This document shows positions 54,061-64,000 of a stretch of 64,000 nucleotides of DNA, one piece after another (within the stretch, counting starts at the first letter, position 1; every line of letters starts with the position of its first letter). Both the position numbers and the translations under genes were made by a program. A model generated the notes under the pieces. That model saw only the letters and a list, made by a program, of their open reading frames with translations. It made no database searches and was not told the origin of the DNA. Source of the stretch: Trogon surrucura (Eukaryota; Chordata; Aves; Trogoniformes; Trogonidae); NCBI GenBank assembly GCA_020746105.1, contig CM036619.1, positions 54,730,635 to 54,794,634 on the forward strand. Direction: 5' to 3'.

Positions 54061-55506
54061 AGCATCTCACAGATGCTGGTCAAGACAGAACTGCACAGAG
54101 AAACCCTTCAACTTTACTGTTTCCTCATTTGAGTTTAAAAAAAAAAATCCAGGGGAAAAAAAAAAACCAACATATCAAAACTGTCTGTAGCGCTGCGATT
54201 ACATATGATTGATAAATATTTTATTCAGCAACTAAAAAGGCAAGAAAGAGCCTTCAATGGCACACCTTGATTTTCCACAGACAAGTGACTTCAATTACCT
54301 GAGCTTCATTTAAGTGAAGTTTTGACCTTTCTGAATCGCTCTGGACCCAAATGCTCACATGGGGTCCCCTGTGCATCATTCACTACTTGAAAGTTGTATT
54401 TAATGCTACAGAGACTGAGTGTGCTTCAGGCATCATATCGTTAAATTCATATTCTCTTCTATCGAGCAGAAAATAGAATCAATCTAAATTAAAAAAAAAA
54501 ATAGTTGCACGAGTTGCTGACACATGGCAGGTGTGCTACATTATCACACTAGCCTCAGGTCAAAATACTGTAACACCTGTGAACAATATTTTCTGTTTCA
54601 TACACTACCTAAATAGACTGTGCTCCAGTGCTTCCAAGCTGGTGACCTGCCTAGCCCCACAGAAATAAGGGAATCAGACAGGCAAGGTACAGATCGGAGC
54701 ACTGAGCCCGTCTCCTCCAAGGGTTCCTTGCTCCCTCCCACAAGCCATTTATCTTTCCCACTCAGGTCGAAAAAAATGATGAACTGTAACTTAAAATATC
54801 AATACAGCTTTTCTGATTCTCTGTGCATCTTACTAACTAGAATTCAGAAAATAAACTAGTTGTTTGTTGGTTTCATTTTACTTAGTGGTGCTTGAGAAAG
54901 CCACAAAGGACTGCTCACTAATGAATTAACCCCGCCTCAGCCCATTACTCACAAAAGCGATGCAACATTACAATTTTTTTTTTTTATTTTGCAGTGAATG
55001 GATGCTTTCGCCCCATTTCTATGGTTTTGGGGGAATTCTTTCTTACATTTTTTCAGCCTTTTCTCCAATCCAGTGTGGTTCAGAGACAGGAAAAAGGAAG
55101 CATTTGGGGCAGAGAAGACAGAGGTTCTGCAGTCAGCTGGCTAATGTCTCTTTCAGCCACCCACTGGCATTCCCACTGTCCGCTGCTGCTCCAGCCCAGC
55201 AAGACACACGTTAGTGCTGCGGCCGAAACCTCCGCTCTGATTTTTTTTTTAAAAAAAAAAAGTTCAAGGGGATCATCAATCATTTCTTCTTGGAGGCAGC
55301 CGTCCGCCACAGGCCATGCAAGGCAGGGTGCTTGAGTGATGGCTTCCCCTAAGGCATCCCAGACCAGTGCCAACTCGCCACCACTGGGGAGCTGCAGGTT
55401 TTATTGAAGGCTGGATTAAAATAATTGGGAAAACTTCAAACTCGGGCAAGACACGAAAGGAAGGAAGGAGTCACAGGCAGCGAAAATAAAAGAACAACCA
55501 CCCTTG
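54061..55506. other. Non-coding stretch before the near-complete CR1
   Basis: Contains A-runs at 54137-54166 and a perfect T10/A11 inverted repeat at 55241-55261. No gene recognised. Confidence 0.7.
55241..55261. repeat. T10A11 palindromic homopolymer pair
   Basis: Ten T followed at once by eleven A, a self-complementary tract that could fold as a hairpin or cruciform and is prone to length change. Confidence 0.85.
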
Positions 55507-55640
55507 AATGGGTGGGGGAGGGGAGGACCTGCTGGACTCTGGTGATCCGCGGGCACAGCGGGTGTTACTGGTGGCTCAGGGAGGGCGAGGATCGCAGACC
55601 CTGGGCATAAGAGGTGAAGGGTGGTTATTGGTTAATTCTT

Positions 55641-55757
55641 TTCTATTTTTTTTTTTTTTTTTTTTGTTGTTGTTGTTGTTTGGTGTGTTTTTTTTTTTTT
55701 TTTTTTTGTTGTTGTTTTTTGATCATTTTTCTTTCCTTTTTTTTTTTCTTCTTCCCC
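55641..55757 (+). promoter_or_regulatory. T-rich/GTT-rich leader tract of the CR1 5' UTR
   Basis: Runs of T broken by (GTT)n, then ctttccttttttttttttct just before the ORF1 ATG. It gives a U-rich leader about 120 bases long in the RNA. It could be a grown simple repeat, or a polypyrimidine tract (an acceptor-like ccaccag follows at about 55772-55778); either function is inference. Confidence 0.6.
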
Positions 55758-55760
55758 ATT

Positions 55761-56828
55761 ATGGTTGCCACCAGACAGAAAGCCACCACGAGGAGGAGTG
55801 TGGGGACCCAAACAGTGCTCCAGCACAAGGACGCAGCTGTGCAGGCTGCCGGCTGCAGGGACTGCCTGAGCCTGTGCCTCCCAGACGCTGCATCTGACAG
55901 TGCCTGTGTGAGGTGCGGTCAGTTGGATGATCTCCTCCATCTTGTGGTAGAGCTAAAAGAAGAAGTGGAGAGGCTGAGGAGCATTAGGGAGTGTGAAAGA
56001 GAGATAGATTGGTGGAGCCAGTCCCTGATGCACACACAGCACTCTCCACATGCAACAGGGGATCCTCTCCCCTCTGGCCATGAGGTCAAAGGAGGGGACC
56101 AAGGTGATGAGGGGGAATGGAAACGAGTCCTGGCTCGGAGAGGAAGGCGGGTCCATGCCCAGCCTCCCTCACCTGCTCAGTTGCCTCTACAGAACAGGTA
56201 CAGTGCTCTGGAAGAGGAGAGCCATGGAAAAGAAGAGGTGAATGAATGTGGAGACGTAAGGTTGACTTCGCTGACCAAATCAGACCTATGCATCAGGACT
56301 AGTTCAATTAAAAAGAAAAGGAGGGTAGTTGTCATTGGTGACTCCATCCTGAGGGGAACCGAGGGTCCCATTTGCCGTCCAGACCCAGTCCACAGGGAAG
56401 TCTGTTGCCTCCCTGGAGCTCGGATTAGGGACATTACTAAAAAACTTCCCAGGCTGGTGAGTCCCACTGATTATTACCCACTGTTGATTGTCCAGGCTGG
56501 CAGTGACGAGATCAATCATAGAAGTACTCAGAGAATTAAAAAGGACTTTAAGTTGTTGGGCCAGGTGATCAAAGGATCGGGGGCACAGGTAGTTTTCTCA
56601 TCTATCCCATTAGTAGGTGACAGGAATAGTGAAAGGAAAAGAAAAGTAGATGCAGTTAATGCATGGCTTAAAGACTGGTGCCTCCAACAACGTTTTGGGT
56701 ATTATGATCACGGGGAAGTTTATGCAGTACTGGGCATGAGAGATATAGATGGTGTAGACCTGTCTAAGAGAGGGAGGAGAATTCTTGCTGGAGAGTTGGC
56801 AGGATTAATAGATAGGGCTTTAAACTAA
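55761..56828 (+). CDS. CR1 ORF1 protein, esterase (SGNH)-like
   Basis: 355 codons, start chosen at ATG 55761 (A at -3, G at +4). A more upstream in-frame ATG at 55614 would only translate the poly-T tract into a Phe/Cys-rich stretch. Residues 31-52 are Cys-rich ([13 protein letters not shown]), followed by a coiled-coil-like helix at 54-85 ([20 protein letters not shown]). A basic stretch RRGRR lies near 127-130. Residues 187-355 form the esterase-like domain known from CR1 ORF1: GDSILRG (Ser195) and CCLPGAR (Gly219) are present. The block that is usually GTND reads GSDE (247-250), and the usual DGxHL reads DGVDL (330-334), so the canonical Asn and His are replaced by Asp. It ends RALN before TAA, inside a slippery heptamer. 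Confidence 0.9.
   Translation: MVATRQKATTRRSVGTQTVLQHKDAAVQAAGCRDCLSLCLPDAASDSACVRCGQLDDLLHLVVELKEEVERLRSIRECEREIDWWSQSLMHTQHSPHATGDPLPSGHEVKGGDQGDEGEWKRVLARRGRRVHAQPPSPAQLPLQNRYSALEEESHGKEEVNECGDVRLTSLTKSDLCIRTSSIKKKRRVVVIGDSILRGTEGPICRPDPVHREVCCLPGARIRDITKKLPRLVSPTDYYPLLIVQAGSDEINHRSTQRIKKDFKLLGQVIKGSGAQVVFSSIPLVGDRNSERKRKVDAVNAWLKDWCLQQRFGYYDHGEVYAVLGMRDIDGVDLSKRGRRILAGELAGLIDRALN
56819..56825 (+). promoter_or_regulatory. Putative -1 ribosomal frameshift heptamer T TTA AAC at the end of CR1 ORF1
   Basis: In the ORF1 frame the codons are GCT TTA AAC TAA, giving X XXY YYZ = U UUA AAC, the slippery sequence used by coronaviruses, with the stop codon directly after it. ORF2 lies in the -1 frame, which opens just upstream (after a TAG at 56813-56815) and stays open to 59713. 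G-runs at 56836-56840, 56843-56846, 56877-56880 and 56891-56893, and complementary AACCC (56851-56855) with GGGTT (56891-56895), follow. No standard pseudoknot at 5-9 bases is evident by eye. Confidence 0.55.
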
Positions 56829-56971
56829 GTTGGAAGGGGGAAGGGGATAAAACCCGAGTCTCTACACATGAGCCAAGGGGAAGTATCCCAGGGTTAGGCA
56901 AAAAATGCACAAGCAACGGTAACAGATGCTCCATTAAATCTCTGAAGTGTCTGTACACCAATGCAAGAAGC
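56825..56971 (+). other. ORF2-frame extension between ORF1 stop and first ORF2 ATG
   Basis: 49 sense codons with no ATG in frame, ending [12 protein letters not shown]. The last part is the conserved first strand of APE endonucleases, including the active-site Asn (AAT at 56960-56962). Three ATGs lie here in other frames (56868, 56905, 56926), which would interfere with simple scanning to 56972. Confidence 0.85.
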
Positions 56972-59713
56972 ATGGGGAATAAGCAGGGAGAATTAGAAGT
57001 CTATGTTCGGCTGGAGAACTATGATCTTATTGCAATTACAGAGACGTGGTGGGACAGCTCACATAACTGGAATGTGGGCCTTGATGGTTATGTTCTCTTT
57101 AGGAAAGACAGGTTGATGAGGCGAGGTGGGGGAGTTGCTCTGTACGTGAGAGAGCAACTGGAGTGTATTCAGATCCATCGAGCAGCAGATGAGGAGCAAG
57201 TAGAGAGTTTATGGGTGAGAATTAAGGGGCAGGCTAGCTTAGGTGACACTGTGGTGGGTGTCTACTATAGACCACCTGATCAGGAGGTGGAAGTTGATGA
57301 GGCCTTTTACAGGCAGATGACAGCAGCCTCTCAGTCCCAGGCCCTGGTTCTCATGGGGGATTTCAACTACCCAGACGTTTGCTGGAAGTCCCACACAGCC
57401 AGCCATCCTCAGTCCAGGAGGTTCCTCCAGTGCATCGATGATAACTTTTTGATGCAAATGGTAGATGAGCCTACCAGGAGAGGAGCGCTGCTGGACCTTG
57501 TGTTCACCAACAAGGAAGGACTGGTTGAAGCAGTGAAGGTTGAGGGCAACCTTGGCTGCAGCGACCATGAGATGGTGGAGTTCAGGATCCTGTGCGGTAA
57601 AAACAGAATAGCAAGCAGGATCGCAACTCTGGACTTCAGAAGGGCCAACTTTGGCCTCTTCAAGCAATTACTGGGGGATACCCCGTGGGACAGGGAGCTG
57701 AAAGGTAAAGGGGCCCAAGACAGTTGGTTGGCATTCAAAGACCACTTCTTTGAAGCTCAGGATCAGTGCATCCCATCAGGTAGGAAATCAAGAAAGAGAT
57801 CCAGGAGACCTGCTTGGTTAACCAGGGATCTGCTGGGCAGACTCAGGTGGAAGGGGAGGGTGTTTAAATTGTGGAAGGAAGGGCTGACCACTTGGGTGGA
57901 GTACAGGGCAGCTGTCAGGGAGTGCAGGGAGGCAATCAGAAAAGCTAAGGCCTCCTTGGAGTTAAAACTTGCAAGGGAGGTCAAAGACAACAGAAAGGGC
58001 TTCTTCAAATACATTGCTGACAAAACTAACACTAGAGGCAATGTAGGCCCTCTGTTGAATGAGGTGGGTGCCCTGGAGACAGAGGACAGAAAGAAGGCAG
58101 AGTTGCTGAATGCCTTCTTTGCCTCTGTCTACACTGTTGGAGACCGTCCTCAGGAGCCTCAGTCCCCTAAGGCCCCAGAGGAAGTCATGACAAAGGAGGA
58201 GTCTGCCCTGATTGATGAGGAGTGGGTTAAGGATCAGTTTGAACACTTGGACATTCATAAATCCATGGGCCCTGATGGGATGCACCCACGGGTGCTGAGG
58301 GAGCTGGCGGGAGTCATTGCTAGGCCACTCTCCATCATCTTTGGTAAGTCGTGGGTAACAGGTGAGGTGCCTGAAGACTGGAGGAAAGCGAATGTCACTC
58401 CAGTCTATAAGAAGGGCAGGAAGGATGACCCGAGTAACTACAGACCGGTCAGCCTCACCTCCATCCCTGGAAAGGTGATGGAACATCTTATCCTTGACAC
58501 TGTCTCTAGGCATATCAAGGATAAGAAGGTTATTAGGGGCAGTCAGCATGGCTTTGCCAAGGGGAAGTCATGTTTGACCAACCTGATAGCCTTTTACGAA
58601 GACATAACCAGGTGGATGGATGGTGGCCATGCAGTGGACGTGGTCTACCTGGACATCAGCAAGGCCTTTGACACCGTCTCCCACAGCATCCTCATAGGTA
58701 AACTGAGGAAGTGTGGTCTGGATGACCAAGTAGTGAGGTGGGTCGAGAACTGGTTGAAGGGAAGAAGCCAGAGGGTTGTGGTCAATGGGGCCGAGTCTGG
58801 CTGGATGCCTGTGTCTAGTGGGGTCCCTCAGGGGTCAGTGCTTGGGCCGGTGCTGTTTAATATATTCATCAATGATCTGGATGAGGGATTAGAGAATGTT
58901 GTCAGCAAGTTTGCTGATGATACGAAGTTGGGGGGAGTGGTTGACACACCAGAAGGCTGTGCGGCCATTCAGAGAGACCTGGACAGGCTGGAGGGCTGGG
59001 CGGGGAGAAATCTGATGAAGTTTAATAAGGGCAAGTGTAGAGTTTTGCACTTGGGAAAAAATAACCCCATGTGCCAATATAGGTTGGGGACTGCCCTGCT
59101 GGAGAGCAGTGCAGGGGAAAGGGACCTGGGGGTTCTAGTGGACAGCAGGATGACCATGAGCCAACAGTGTGCCCTCGTGGCCAAGAAGGCCAATGGCATC
59201 CTGGGGTGTATTAGAAGGGGAGTAGCAAGTAGGTCAAGAGAGGTCCTCCTGCCCCTCTACTCTGCCCTGGTGAGGCCGCATCTGGAATATTGTGTCCAGT
59301 TCTGGGCCCCTCAGTTCAAGAAGGACAGGGAGCTGCTTGAGAGAGTCCAGCGTAGAGCCACAAAGATGGTGAAGGGAGTGGAGCATCTCCCTTATGAAGA
59401 AAGGCTGAAGGAGCTGGATCTCTTTAGCTTGGAGAAGAGGAGGCTGAGGGGTGACCTCATCAATGTTTATAAATATGTCAAGGGGGAATGTCAGGAGGAT
59501 GGAGCCAGGCTCTTTTCAGCGGCGTCCACTGACAGGACAAGGGGCAATGGGTGGAAGCTGGAACACAGGAGGTTCCAGAAAAATATGAGGAAAAACTTTT
59601 TCACTGTGAGGGTGACTGAGCACTGGAACAGGCTGCCTAGGGAGGTTGTGGAATCTCCATCTCTTGAGACATTCAAAACCCGCCTGGACGCGTTCCTGTG
59701 CGCTCTAGTGTAG
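56972..59713 (+). CDS. CR1 ORF2: endonuclease-reverse transcriptase
   Basis: 913 codons from the first in-frame ATG; the frame is open 51 codons further upstream. It nicks target DNA and primes reverse transcription of its own RNA. The APE-type endonuclease at residues 1-210 has TETWW (Glu24), GDFNYPD (Asp130, Asn132) and SDH (Asp198, His199). The family's active-site Asn lies in YTNARS, encoded before this ATG at 56954-56971. The reverse transcriptase at about 430-720 has [40 protein letters not shown] (Asp561), [16 protein letters not shown] and [10 protein letters not shown] (Asp649, Asp650). A conserved C-terminal part follows to FLCALV. All catalytic residues are present, so it is probably functional or very recently so. 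The Met start is likely not the true N-terminus. Confidence 0.95.
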   Translation: MGNKQGELEVYVRLENYDLIAITETWWDSSHNWNVGLDGYVLFRKDRLMRRGGGVALYVREQLECIQIHRAADEEQVESLWVRIKGQASLGDTVVGVYYRPPDQEVEVDEAFYRQMTAASQSQALVLMGDFNYPDVCWKSHTASHPQSRRFLQCIDDNFLMQMVDEPTRRGALLDLVFTNKEGLVEAVKVEGNLGCSDHEMVEFRILCGKNRIASRIATLDFRRANFGLFKQLLGDTPWDRELKGKGAQDSWLAFKDHFFEAQDQCIPSGRKSRKRSRRPAWLTRDLLGRLRWKGRVFKLWKEGLTTWVEYRAAVRECREAIRKAKASLELKLAREVKDNRKGFFKYIADKTNTRGNVGPLLNEVGALETEDRKKAELLNAFFASVYTVGDRPQEPQSPKAPEEVMTKEESALIDEEWVKDQFEHLDIHKSMGPDGMHPRVLRELAGVIARPLSIIFGKSWVTGEVPEDWRKANVTPVYKKGRKDDPSNYRPVSLTSIPGKVMEHLILDTVSRHIKDKKVIRGSQHGFAKGKSCLTNLIAFYEDITRWMDGGHAVDVVYLDISKAFDTVSHSILIGKLRKCGLDDQVVRWVENWLKGRSQRVVVNGAESGWMPVSSGVPQGSVLGPVLFNIFINDLDEGLENVVSKFADDTKLGGVVDTPEGCAAIQRDLDRLEGWAGRNLMKFNKGKCRVLHLGKNNPMCQYRLGTALLESSAGERDLGVLVDSRMTMSQQCALVAKKANGILGCIRRGVASRSREVLLPLYSALVRPHLEYCVQFWAPQFKKDRELLERVQRRATKMVKGVEHLPYEERLKELDLFSLEKRRLRGDLINVYKYVKGECQEDGARLFSAASTDRTRGNGWKLEHRRFQKNMRKNFFTVRVTEHWNRLPREVVESPSLETFKTRLDAFLCALV

Positions 59714-59802
59714 GTGATCCTGCTCTGGCAGGGGGGGTTGGACTAGATGATCTTTGAGGTCCCTTCCAACCTTTAACATTCTGTGATTCTGTGATTCTGT
59801 GA
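59714..59802 (+). repeat. CR1 3' UTR and ATTCTGTG tail
   Basis: Begins gtgatcctgctctggcaggg, then ttggactagatgatctttga and three ATTCTGTG units (59778-59801). This 3' end is what the reverse transcriptase recognises in CR1; the tail replaces poly-A. Confidence 0.9.
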
Positions 59803-62800
59803 ATCCATACTGGGTCCCAGTGAAACAAAGGCAGCTCTGTGCAATGAGAGTGATCACACTGAGGCCTGGGGCTGAAATCACTCCCACTTCCTCTTCCTTT
59901 TTTTCCCCCCCTAATATCACACTAATTTTACATGCCGTATTTCAACTTCTGAAGGTATTAAACGGGTCTGACGCAATAAGGTTACATGATGAGGCACCAC
60001 AGTATGGTTAATCATAATAGATTTTGTTTTTCTGAAATGGATTATTGACTTCATACAGATTTTAATCTCCCAGGCATTCACATCAGTTCTGAATCTAAAA
60101 CACACCCTGTAACATCAAGTAATAAACTTTCCAGTTCAGAGCACCACATCAGGAAACCACTGGCTCCCCAAACAAATTAAAATCTTGCGACTCTAAACAA
60201 CCAAGCTGTGGCATCAGACAGCCAGCTTTCTATATTCAAAACTCTTCTGGGATCCCCACACTCTCCCGAGCTTTAACTACCTGCTACAGATTACAAAAAT
60301 ACCATTTATTTGGCACCAGCCGCCAGCTCGCGATATCCCTGCTCCAGGTGACACGGTCACTCCAAAACCATACTCTCAACCCCACGCAGAAGATACGTGC
60401 CAGACCATCAAGCAGGGAGTTCAACGTTTCACCCCAAATCAAGTGCACATACTAGCAGTTGGCCCCAATGCCTCTGAGTCACCAGCTGTTAAATAATGTG
60501 TTGGATGCTAACCAAGACCCACAGATGGTGTGGGAGCAGGGGCTTCTAGGAATGAAACAGTTGTGGTAGAAACATGGGGAAGACAAGAATATTTATGGCA
60601 GATCCAGGCATCTGCGACATAGAGTGATCTCACTTAAAATCACTAAGCGGGATTCTCTCCCAGAGTCAGTTACGCTTTGGTTCCGTGTTTTAGGACAATT
60701 TTAGTTACATGTTCTCAAAGCATGGGAAGCTCACGCATTTTGTCCCAGAGCAGTTTAAGTCCTGAGGGTCCTTGGGATGATGAGCTCTACAAGGAATTAA
60801 GAGCAAGCTTTCTGTATCTTCACATAACTTCCCAATAAAGCCAAAACCTTTCGTCCTCTGAGCAGTTATGCTAAACTATGAGGATCTGAAGACCAGCATC
60901 CAATACATCCTGGCAAAGAAAATACCTCTCTTTAAAGAGAGTCTAACCCTTTTTACCTATTAAACTCTGAAATGCTATACATACAGCTATACAGTAATCA
61001 TACATTCTACACGCTTGACTCAGTATTATACTGGATTATGCTGTCTCCGAAGATGAATGATTTGACAGCTTCTCCTGGATATGTATGACTCTCTTGGACT
61101 TAAGACACATACAAGTGACAGCACACCTGATGGGACAGAAGGGGTTGGGGCAACAGGGACTATCAAGTGGCTTGAAATACCTCTGCAAGACATTGGTGAG
61201 AAAAAAAGGAAGTAGAAAATGGCAGTGACACAGCTTAATCACAAAAACAAGAGTGAAAGGGAATGGGCAAAGTAAGAAATGCGATTTGCAGCTTTTAAAT
61301 CATTGGGGATTCAAAAAAGAAAATGTCACGTACATCATTGTGGGTTACTCAACAGGAGTCCAGCACTTAAAAAAAAAATAAATCTATTCTGTATCAAGCT
61401 GATCATCTGAAAGCAGAAGTGACAGTCATCAAGCTAGATACTGCTACTTCCTAACTGAGGAATGAATGACTTTACAATCTAAATTATTTCCTACTTCATG
61501 TGCTTTTTCTGGTATGTAGCTCTGGTAAATGTTTGACCACGTTTTTAAGGCTACAAATCACTAATTTGGTAGCTCCTAAATAAACCAAAAGATCTACCTG
61601 AATTCAAGGGATTATCTTACAATTAAGAAATCGAGTGAAATACTTCGATGCCAGATCCTGCTCAGCGTACTAGGTTTCAAAACCAGTGTCACGTCCTAAC
61701 CAGGAAAGCAACTAAATCAGTGGAATAGGTCCATAAATGGTGGGTTTTCCCATTTTTCCTCCTGGTGGTGTCTGTGTGACAAAGCACTACTGTGCATTTT
61801 ATCTACTGATTATTTTATGCCGATCCAATTATTTCAGTACCCTTTAGATCACAATATGTAAAATTCAACTTATTTATATTCTACACTACGTGGAAGTGTG
61901 GAGGAAAAAAGGCTACTGTCTTGCTCCTTTATCAGAAAGATTTCCCCAAGAAGGCATTTATAATTTCAAAGTTTAACTTCTCAAACTATTTTGATATCTT
62001 AGTGCACAACTAAGCTTTCTCAGAAGCTAATAAATATATAAAAAAATACAGTGTATTACTCTCTACTTCATCATATATTGTGGCTCAACACCCTAAAATT
62101 TCTTCTAGTAGCTATGGCTGATGTTAGATAAATGACAGAGTTGCGCTGCACCTCTCCTTCCTTTCTTCTGTTCACCCTGCAGTCTGTTCTGTGGGGTCAG
62201 AAATCTCCATGCCAATATTCACATGGCCATTACATCCGAACTAAAAAATGAATGAAATAATCCACCCACTCCCTGGATGTCACGAGTGCCCCGGGAAAGC
62301 GGTACCCTGCAGCTGGGTCCAACCCACTCTGCTCTCTGACGTCTTTGCTACATGCATTTCAGCACAGCTGGGGCCACAGAAACCCTACCCTTAAGAAATC
62401 TTTTTTTTTTTTTTTTAAGGTTTGCAAAGATGCAAGAAACCAACTAATCCTTTCCACAGCTCCAGAACAGTATTAATTTTCCCTACAGTCGGGGCCACCA
62501 AACTTTTTTTTGACATATCCAGCCACACAAGTACACCAAAAGCACCATCAAAAAAACAAGCACGTTAGACACGTGCCAGATCTTAATTAGGGAGCTCATT
62601 GTTTCAAAGTGCCTTGCATACTGACATCAGCGCTTTGTGGTCCCCTTTTCAGCCCTCGTACCCAAACTCTACCTGGCCTATATATTTATGTCACCTGTAA
62701 CTAAAATCATACAATGCTGAGGTTTCCATGTTCCCCATAGGCCATTTATTCCATTGATTCCCTAGCCTTATTGTTTAGGAGAATTTTCCCCAATGTCTGA

Positions 62801-64000
62801 CCTAATTCCTCCTACTTGAAATGTAGGCACACTCCTCCTCACCCTGACAACAGTGGATGTGTAACACGGCGCTGCAGCTTGCAGATGGCTGCTGGTCACT
62901 CCTCAGACCACTCTCTCCTCTGCCTCTTCTTGCAAGTCCTACTTTTAGTCCTCTCTCAGGGTCTTTTCTCCCTCCTCTCTTTTCCATCAGTCCACCTCTG
63001 CCTGAGCAACAGCATCCAAACCTTACTTTCAGCCGAAGATCAAGTATGCTTACTGGTGCTGAACAGAGTGCAAGAACGGCTTTATGTCTGAAAACAATTT
63101 TTGGTAATAAAGCGTTCAACATATTATGACACCTATCAACTCAGCTTTAGCCTTTGATCTATTAATAATCCCACATTTCTTTCTCCTAACTCCTGCCTAA
63201 AGATCTCCCAAGTGCAAAAAAACTATCTTAATTGCATTATATTTTTTAAAAAGGGAAAGAGATCTACTTAGGTAGATACTTTTTTTTTTCATTTTGTATT
63301 AAAAACGTTCCTTCTCTTGGGCTGCGTATCATTGAAACAAGTGTTTATTAACATACAAGATCTAGTTTCAGTGACACAGTACACATGATTTATATCAGAA
63401 CAACTGTGACTCCCTGTATCCAAAGTACATTCAAGCCATGCTGCTCTTGTATTTATTAAAATATTATGGAGTACCAACTGTAAACAAGTTCACTTCTAGC
63501 TTCCATCCACTGCTGAAATACCCACTCCAGAAACCATCACCTCAGTACCCGGCAGGTGTTAGGGCCATTAGTAGTTTGGCTGGGCTGACCCCTCAGCATG
63601 TTTTTTCAGGGCAGTTTCACAGGAGCTGAGAACATCTTCCAAAAGCCACAGGAACTTGATGTTCTCCTCTGCTTGCAAGAGTCACAGGGCCATTAAGGTG
63701 ATCAGAGTGGCAGTGCTGGCAGCATGGTAACTTATTAATAAATTGGGAGCAAGCTCACATCTGCTAGGAAAGTCTGGTGTACCCCATTTTATGTTCTCTA
63801 GCCAAGTCAAGCACATCAAAGCATGTATTACTTCTGTCTACCTGTCACTTCTTGTAATATGCTTAGGTGAACCCATGGCTGCAAGCCAGAACCCAAACGG
63901 TTTCAACACAAGCAGTGCTTTTGGGGAAAAGTTATTTACAACAGAAGTGTCAGGTCCCTTTTGGTATGCTGGCAAATGTTTGCCTCAACCCTTACTGAAC
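59803..64000. other. Non-coding stretch at the right end
   Basis: AT-leaning, with homopolymer runs near 61370, 62400 and 63280. No exon, promoter or known repeat family recognised. Two weakly similar segments at about 60395-60460 and 62567-62645 may be copies of one old repeat. Whether this is still EPB41L3 intron or intergenic cannot be told from the sequence. Confidence 0.65.

Larger units (their letters stand above)
55507..59802 (+). mobile_element. Near-complete CR1 LINE with both ORFs open
   Basis: A 4.3 kb non-LTR retrotransposon. It comprises a GC-rich 5' UTR (from about 55507), a 120-base T/G-rich tract (55641-55757), ORF1 (55761-56828), ORF2 in the -1 frame (first ATG 56972, stop 59711-59713) and a short 3' UTR of about 90 bases ending in ATTCTGTG repeats. 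No stop interrupts either protein. The 5' border is an estimate from the change in base composition. Retention of both ORFs and of the 5' UTR, rare in CR1, implies a recent insertion. It is antisense to EPB41L3. Confidence 0.93.

Noticed and set aside
55614-55760. An N-terminal extension of CR1 ORF1 from an upstream ATG
   Set aside because: The 49 added residues are a translation of the T/GTT low-complexity leader (poly-Phe/Cys). The ATG at 55761 has a better context and starts the normal ORF1.
46886-59676. Minus-strand open frames of 60-195 codons inside the CR1 copies
   Set aside because: They are antisense shadows of the CR1 ORFs, repeated at matching places in each copy.

Overview
This window is vertebrate, and almost certainly bird, nuclear DNA. 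It holds part of one host gene, read on the minus strand and spread over at least 40 kb, within AT-leaning intron sequence strewn with CR1 LINEs, the dominant retrotransposon of birds. Two more elements point to birds: a solo LTR of a common avian endogenous-retrovirus type, and a tRNA-derived SINE with a CR1-like tail ending in ATTCTATG units. That SINE resembles, from memory, the tRNA-Ile/CR1 SINE of songbirds, so a passerine is favoured but not proven.

The host gene is EPB41L3 (protein 4.1B, DAL-1). Ten coding exons lie between 41553 (start codon) and 862. All have GT/AG borders, and their phases join into an unbroken 452-codon reading frame. They encode the N-terminal headpiece with a short polyglutamine run, the whole FERM domain and most of the FERM-adjacent region. 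The spectrin-actin-binding and C-terminal domains lie beyond the left edge, and the 5' non-coding exon(s) and promoter lie right of 41564, probably outside the window.

The introns, and the 22 kb right of the first coding exon, carry recognisable CR1 copies at 12340, 16680, 20520 (reversed), 29338, 39546, 43962, 46829, 53576 and 55507, a probable very old CR1-like LINE at 50880-52370, a SINE at 34285 and a solo LTR at 9939. All but one of the oriented elements lie antisense to EPB41L3.

The best candidate for something new is the near-complete CR1 at 55507-59802. Both ORFs are open. ORF1 ends in T TTA AAC TAA, a textbook -1 ribosomal frameshift heptamer directly before the stop codon, and ORF2 lies exactly in the -1 frame with no stop between. 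The endonuclease's conserved active-site Asn is encoded upstream of the first ORF2 ATG. ORF2 must therefore be reached by something other than simple initiation at that ATG; -1 frameshifting to give an ORF1-ORF2 fusion of about 1,317 residues is one explicit and testable possibility.
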